Part shown: piece after piece, positions 42,433 to 46,486 of the stretch
Layout: every line of letters begins with the position of its first letter
Position numbering within the stretch: the first letter of the stretch is position 1
Source of the DNA: Candidatus Cryptoclostridium obscurum
GTDB lineage: Bacteria; Bacillota; Dehalobacteriia; UBA7702
Reading direction: 5' to 3'
NCBI GenBank assembly: GCA_904420535.1
Contig: CAJFVQ010000017.1
Span: 1-46,486, forward strand
Length of the DNA stretch: 46,486 nt
The notes under the pieces: generated by a model
The model's database searches: none
Seen by the model: only the letters and a program-made list of their open reading frames with translations
What the model was told of the DNA's origin: nothing
Made by a program: the position numbers and the translations under genes

Positions 42433-42535
42433 GATACCTCCTATGCGATTAGAGTGGTGAAATCAAAATTTCCCCGCTTCATTTTACTGAACTTCAATTG
42501 TACAAAAGAATTTTTTATTGCAATACAATTTTATA

Positions 42536-42710
42536 AAAAAAGGAGACTTCCGACCAAATGTAGTAGTATATCCAAAGTAGTCAATGGCAGTCTTCTGTCG
42601 GAAGTCTCGTAAATAAAAAAGAATTAATCTGAGAATCTACCATGGGGGTCGATAACGAGGAGGAGCACCTTACTCCTCCTCGATCATCTTAATTGCGAAG
42701 ATTCTCAAAA
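42536..42710 (-). other. Structured mttB-mttC intergenic region (two long inverted repeats)
   Basis: 12-bp repeat gagacttccgac (42543-42554)/gtcggaagtctc (42597-42608) with 42-nt loop and minus-strand T tract; nested repeat tgagaatct/agattctca (42630-42638/42699-42707) around cgaggaggag/ctcctcctcg (42656-42665/42673-42682). Confidence 0.7.
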
Positions 42711-42751
42711 TGTTAGATCAAAATACTAAAATAAGAGAAGATTCTGGAAAC

Positions 42752-44224
42752 TTATTTTACGCCTTCTTCTTCCGCAGCTTCGGCTAAAATATCGTCTATC
42801 AATACATCAGTACCGGCCGGAAGCGGATCCGGTTTGTGGTTTTCCAAGATATATTTTGCTTTTTCGGTGGCACGTTCTAATAAGTCTTTGCCGCCCATTT
42901 CTTCCCAACCTTCTCTCATACGACGATCAAAGAGCGTCGTAGATGATTGGACTTTACGGAAATTGTCAAAAGTATGCATATTGGTAACGAATTCTTTTCC
43001 GACACCGACTTCTTTAATCACGTTGGTCGCCATGGTGTAGTCGTTAACATCAATTCCTTTCACAACATGCTTGATCATTTCAGCGATCTCGTTGTCGATG
43101 ACCAATTGCGCAAAGTCAAAGGTGATGCCAAGTTCCAACATCCCGAGTCCATAAATCACATTGGCACCTGCCAATGCGGGGAGCATCGCGGTGATGGTTT
43201 TTTCATGCGCAGCCTGACCGTCAGCACATTTGCTGTCTGCCTAACCGCCCGCAACCCAGCTGGGCAATCCGTAAAACTGAGCCAATTTAGCAACAGCGGC
43301 GTTGATCATCCCCAACTCGGGGCAGCCAACAGGAGAAGTTGTGAATTTCAGGTCCATAATTGAAGTAGAGCTGCCATAAACCACGGGAGCACCTTTGACA
43401 GTGGCCTGAGATAATACAAGAGCTGCCAATGCTTCACAGTTGTGCGTGACCAAGGTGCCAGCCAAAGTGACCGGTGTGGTACCGCCGGCCAACGCCATGG
43501 AAATAATCGTGATTGGGACTCCCAGACGGGCACATTCCATAATCATATCCGTACTTTCAGGAACCAACTGTAAAGGACTAATGGGACAAGTGATGGAACT
43601 GTAAATCGGTCTTTCTCTGAATTGCTCCTCACCGCCGGAAATGTGACACATCAATTTATAGATGCGGCGAAGATTACGGGTATTGCCACACCCCTGCACG
43701 ATGTGTTTCGAGCAGTTCTTGGTATTAACCGCTACCTCATGTAAGGGGGCAATCACAGCGGGGACATCCTGGGCAGATACGGCACGTTCATGAATATCAA
43801 TCGCGGAAAGATAATCAGCCATCAAAGCAGCTTGACCACAGTCTTTCTTCGTCGTTCTGCGATATTCGCCGGTATAAAGGTCATTGATCATGATACCTTC
43901 GCCAAAATTAGTAAAACCGGTACGATTATCTTCTAAAACGTAATCTTTTTCCGGATTGCGTGCGGCAAAGGTAATGGAACGCGGCGCCATGCGGATGGCA
44001 TCTTCCACAACATAATTGGGGAAATGAACAATATCGTTCTTTTTATCCACAATACAACCAACGGCCGCCAAAGCTTCTTGAGCATCAGGATCAGCGATGC
44101 CAATCCCAACATCTTTTAAAACTTCTAAAGTGGAAAGGTGGAGTGCGTATAACTCATCATCGCTGAAAAGATTTACGCCAAAACCGGAGAGTTGCGAGTA
44201 ACCAGCTCTAAAATTTTTTGCCAT
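42752..44224 (-). CDS. mttB: Trimethylamine:corrinoid methyltransferase MttB with in-frame UAG read as pyrrolysine (Pyl328), 490 residues
   Basis: ORFs 43241..44224 and 42752..43186 share a frame and are separated by one TAG at 43241-43243; 18 sense codons (ADSKCADGQAAHEKTITA) join the TAG to the second ORF's Met; junction '...LPSWVAGG-O-ADSKCADGQAAHEKT...' is continuous MttB sequence; RBS aaggagg before ATG 44224; natural stop TAA. Confidence 0.93.
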
Positions 44225-44309
44225 ATTTAGAACCTCCTTAAAATTATGAAATGTTTTGATAAAGCTAAAAGCACGTATTCATTGATCCATGAAACAGGGG
44301 ATGATATCC

Positions 44310-45209
44310 TCAAGCTTCCGCAGTTTCTTTTGTCACACCGGTTTTCTTGACAGCGTCACGGAACATTACGATCGAAGTGTAAATCAACACAGCGGTAACG
44401 AGCCATTTTAACCAGTAGATGGGCACATTAGTAACGAGGAAGAAAGCAGTAAAGGTGCCAATCAATCCAACGGTGTTACAAATCAGCCCAAATCTTCTGT
44501 CATAACGTCCTTCTTTGATAAACTTGAACCCACCAATAGGAATCAAAAATGCACAGGTACCGTACATGACAGGATAGGCAATCACCGGATTCATTCCCAA
44601 AAGACAAATTGTCGCCATAGTGGGAGCATAGCATCCGATCCCAATCATCATCAACGCGCCGAAAATGAAAACAATGACGCAAGCGACAATCAATTTCCAG
44701 CCATGAAGACCAAGGAGTTCGCCACCAGTACTGGGAAGTAAATTCAGTTGACCGGCTGCAAAGATAAGAGCGACGACAGCGAGAGCTCCGCCCATAGCAT
44801 AACGGATTTTGGTTACGTCTAATTTAGTGACGAATCTGGAGCCGATAGCAGCACCGAGAGAAGATGCTATGACCATCCAAATCAAAGTCATAATTTCCAT
44901 TTCAATGGTGTTGATAAAGAGCAAGGTTCCGGCAATGGTGATGGTCAATGCCGCAGTATTCAAAGTACCGGGGATATTGATATCATCGACCAATTTAAAT
45001 GCTTTAAAACAAGCCGTTTGGGGACCATAAGATCCGATTCCAAGCATATCAAAGAATTCCGTAACAATCGCCACAATGGACATGGGAACAAATTTCCGCC
45101 AAAAGCCTTTTAAGCTTTCTTTGTGCTTGACAATGTCAATCACTTCATAGAGGAAACAGCTGCCGAGAATGAGAACAACCGCGATTTGATAGATAAGTAA
45201 TGTTGACAT
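44310..45209 (-). CDS. TauE/SafE-like (DUF81) membrane permease
   Basis: ~8 TM helices; 'SLGAAIGSRFVTKLDVTKIRYAMGGALAVVALIFA'; RBS gaaaggag. Confidence 0.78.
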   Translation of the reverse strand: MSTLLIYQIAVVLILGSCFLYEVIDIVKHKESLKGFWRKFVPMSIVAIVTEFFDMLGIGSYGPQTACFKAFKLVDDINIPGTLNTAALTITIAGTLLFINTIEMEIMTLIWMVIASSLGAAIGSRFVTKLDVTKIRYAMGGALAVVALIFAAGQLNLLPSTGGELLGLHGWKLIVACVIVFIFGALMMIGIGCYAPTMATICLLGMNPVIAYPVMYGTCAFLIPIGGFKFIKEGRYDRRFGLICNTVGLIGTFTAFFLVTNVPIYWLKWLVTAVLIYTSIVMFRDAVKKTGVTKETAEA

Positions 45210-45231
45210 AATACCAATCTCCTTTCAAGAT

Positions 45232-45279
45232 TTAAAAACCAAACATTTTAGGTTGGGAGCACCAACCGATACGATTCAT
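45232..45279 (-). CDS. Possible 15-aa leader peptide MNRIGWCSQPKMFGF
   Basis: ATG preceded by aaaaggggtgga, TAA stop, between the sigma-54 element and the permease gene. Confidence 0.25.
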   Translation of the reverse strand: MNRIGWCSQPKMFGF

Positions 45280-45338
45280 ATTCCACCCCTTTTCCCAATT
45301 GAAATAGATCATGCTTATTCTCTCTTGCCCCTACTAAA

Positions 45339-45354
45339 TGCAATTACCATGCCA
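45339..45354 (-). promoter_or_regulatory. Sigma-54 (-24/-12) promoter upstream of the permease-mttB-mttC cluster
   Basis: Minus strand TGGCATGGTAATTGCA matches every position of TGGCAYRNNNNTTGCW. Confidence 0.75.
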
Positions 45355-45742
45355 AAACAGTAATGTAAAAAAATTTATTTTAGAAAAAAATCCGGCTTCC
45401 TAAAAAATATATATCCATGGTGCCACCAATGCTCCCAATAAAAATTTATATTTTTTTAGAAAAAAATTAAAAAAATTTTTTATCTCATCAGAAAATTTTG
45501 ATGTTTTTCTCTCAAAAATGTCTCGATAAAGAGGCGTTTTAATTACTTTTTTTATTACAAAATCTTTCAACTTAGAAAATGCCAGCATGATGTCAATAAC
45601 TTTTTTTATTACACGATAACAAATATTATTAAGCCAGTTAAATACCACTCTCGAAGGATTACAGTTCGCCAATAGTTGGAATACTTTGCGAAAATCCAGA
45701 TGAAAAAAGATTTCTATTCTGATCAATTTTCGTAAAAAAATC

Positions 45743-45767
45743 AGCATCCTTTTCTCAAAAGGATGCT
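45743..45767. terminator. Terminator-like hairpin
   Basis: agcatcctttt ctc aaaaggatgct with flanking A/T tracts. Confidence 0.6.
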
Positions 45768-46018
45768 CAATAAAAAATATTTCAATGATTTTTACTGAAT
45801 CTCACAATTTATGAAGATATAAATATGCAATCTCAGTGCATATAATTTTGCGATTTCATATCAAAAGTATTACAGGAAGCCTTGGCGTTTTATGTATGAG
45901 TACATAATGTATGCCTATGAGTCTATGACCATTATTTTCAATGTCAGCATACATCAAAACCTCTCTATTTGCCTTTCATCGCCAAAAAGACGTTTTTTAC
46001 CGTTATATATTAAAAAAT

Positions 46019-46046
46019 AAAGCCCACTCTTGTTAGAGCGGGCTTT
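46019..46046 (-). terminator. Terminator downstream of the second mttB paralog
   Basis: aaagcccactct tgtt agagcgggcttt. Confidence 0.7.
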
Positions 46047-46066
46047 GCTTAAGAAGAAATCGACCA

Positions 46067-46486
46067 TTATTTTCTATCAATGCAGGCTTGAACTACAGCT
46101 TCTACAGCTTTCACCTTGTCATCGGAGATGGGCTGGGGATGATGATTCGCGAGGATATCAACAACGAGTTCATGGGCTCTTTCCGTGAAGTTTTTAGACC
46201 CTGCATTTTGCCAATTTTCATAGATATCCCTATCGGACATATAAGGTTTCCAAAGTTCGGAACGAAGATGTTTCATGGTATGAGGATGTCCCAAGAAGTT
46301 TCCGCCGTAGGAAGGATCGTCAACGACATCTCTCACAACATCAACAGCGCAAGTATCTTCATTCACATCGTATCCTTTAATTGCAAATTGAACCAGGGAA
46401 GCGATTTCGTTATCGATCACAAGTTTTTCGTAGGAAGCTTCGAGAACGTTATCCAAAGAACCGGAGGCACCGCAAACATCAACACC
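46067..46486 (-). CDS. MttB-superfamily methyltransferase, C-terminal part (cut by window end)
   Basis: Open to the last base (GVDVCGASGSLDNVLEASYEKLVIDNEIASLVQFAIKGYDVNEDT...); 'LVIDNEIA' and the C-terminal region resemble the 42.8 kb MttB. The Pyl-site region lies outside the window. Confidence 0.88.
   Translation of the reverse strand, partial: GVDVCGASGSLDNVLEASYEKLVIDNEIASLVQFAIKGYDVNEDTCAVDVVRDVVDDPSYGGNFLGHPHTMKHLRSELWKPYMSDRDIYENWQNAGSKNFTERAHELVVDILANHHPQPISDDKVKAVEAVVQACIDRK

Noticed and set aside
42630-42707. Possible tRNA-like fold (pylT candidate) in the mttB-mttC spacer
   Set aside because: It has a closing stem but only one strong internal hairpin, no T-arm-like sequence and no CTA anticodon in a loop.
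42752-44224. Reading the split mttB as a pseudogene or two separate genes
   Set aside because: No frameshift. A single TAG sits at the conserved Pyl position with continuous MttB sequence on both sides, and the second ORF's Met at 43186 has no role as a natural start.
45400-45747. 115-aa ORF as a real gene
   Set aside because: Extremely AT-rich, Lys/Phe/Ile-biased, no recognisable domain or RBS. Treated as spacer or decayed sequence.
1-46486. Pyrrolysine machinery (pylT, pylS, pylB, pylC, pylD) inside the window
   Set aside because: None of the supplied ORFs looks like PylS/B/C/D, and I saw no tRNA-Pyl-like CTCTAAA anticodon arm on either strand. It should lie elsewhere in the genome.
1-46486. 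CRISPR arrays, IS elements, prophage
   Set aside because: No regularly spaced repeats, transposase, integrase or phage structural genes were recognised. The only tandem repeat is the short 7-bp array at 33.5 kb.

Overview
46.5 kb of a Bacillota-type chromosome, possibly Negativicutes/Clostridia (lineage is a low-confidence guess). A housekeeping backbone (ppdK and its regulator, glyQS with a T-box leader, cdaA-glmM-glmS, uppP, dgt-dnaG-rpoD) is flanked by two separate corrinoid-dependent methyltransferase clusters. (1) Left, ~2.7-11.1 kb: an MttB-superfamily protein without pyrrolysine, a corrinoid protein, a pterin methyltransferase, an MFS transporter and an OpuC-like ABC transporter, divergent from a PucR-family regulator. 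(2) Right, ~41.7-46.5 kb: an MttC-like corrinoid protein, an MttB gene split in the ORF track by one in-frame TAG, a TauE/SafE-like permease, and the 3' end of a second MttB paralog cut by the window edge. The TAG at 43241-43243 is in frame and lies at the conserved catalytic motif. The natural reading is one 490-residue pyrrolysine protein (Pyl328), not two ORFs or a pseudogene. The right cluster is preceded by an exact match to the sigma-54 -24/-12 consensus, and a PAS/AAA+ sigma-54 activator is encoded a few kb away. I saw no pylT/pylS/pylBCD in the window. Other notable items: a CdaA with a CdaR-like C-terminal TM segment and no cdaR gene; four genes ending in UAG, including dnaG with a UAG-UGA tandem; structured mttB-mttC intergenic RNA; and a perfect 15-bp inverted-repeat operator at a GntR/ABC operon. 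All coordinates and alignments were made by eye.
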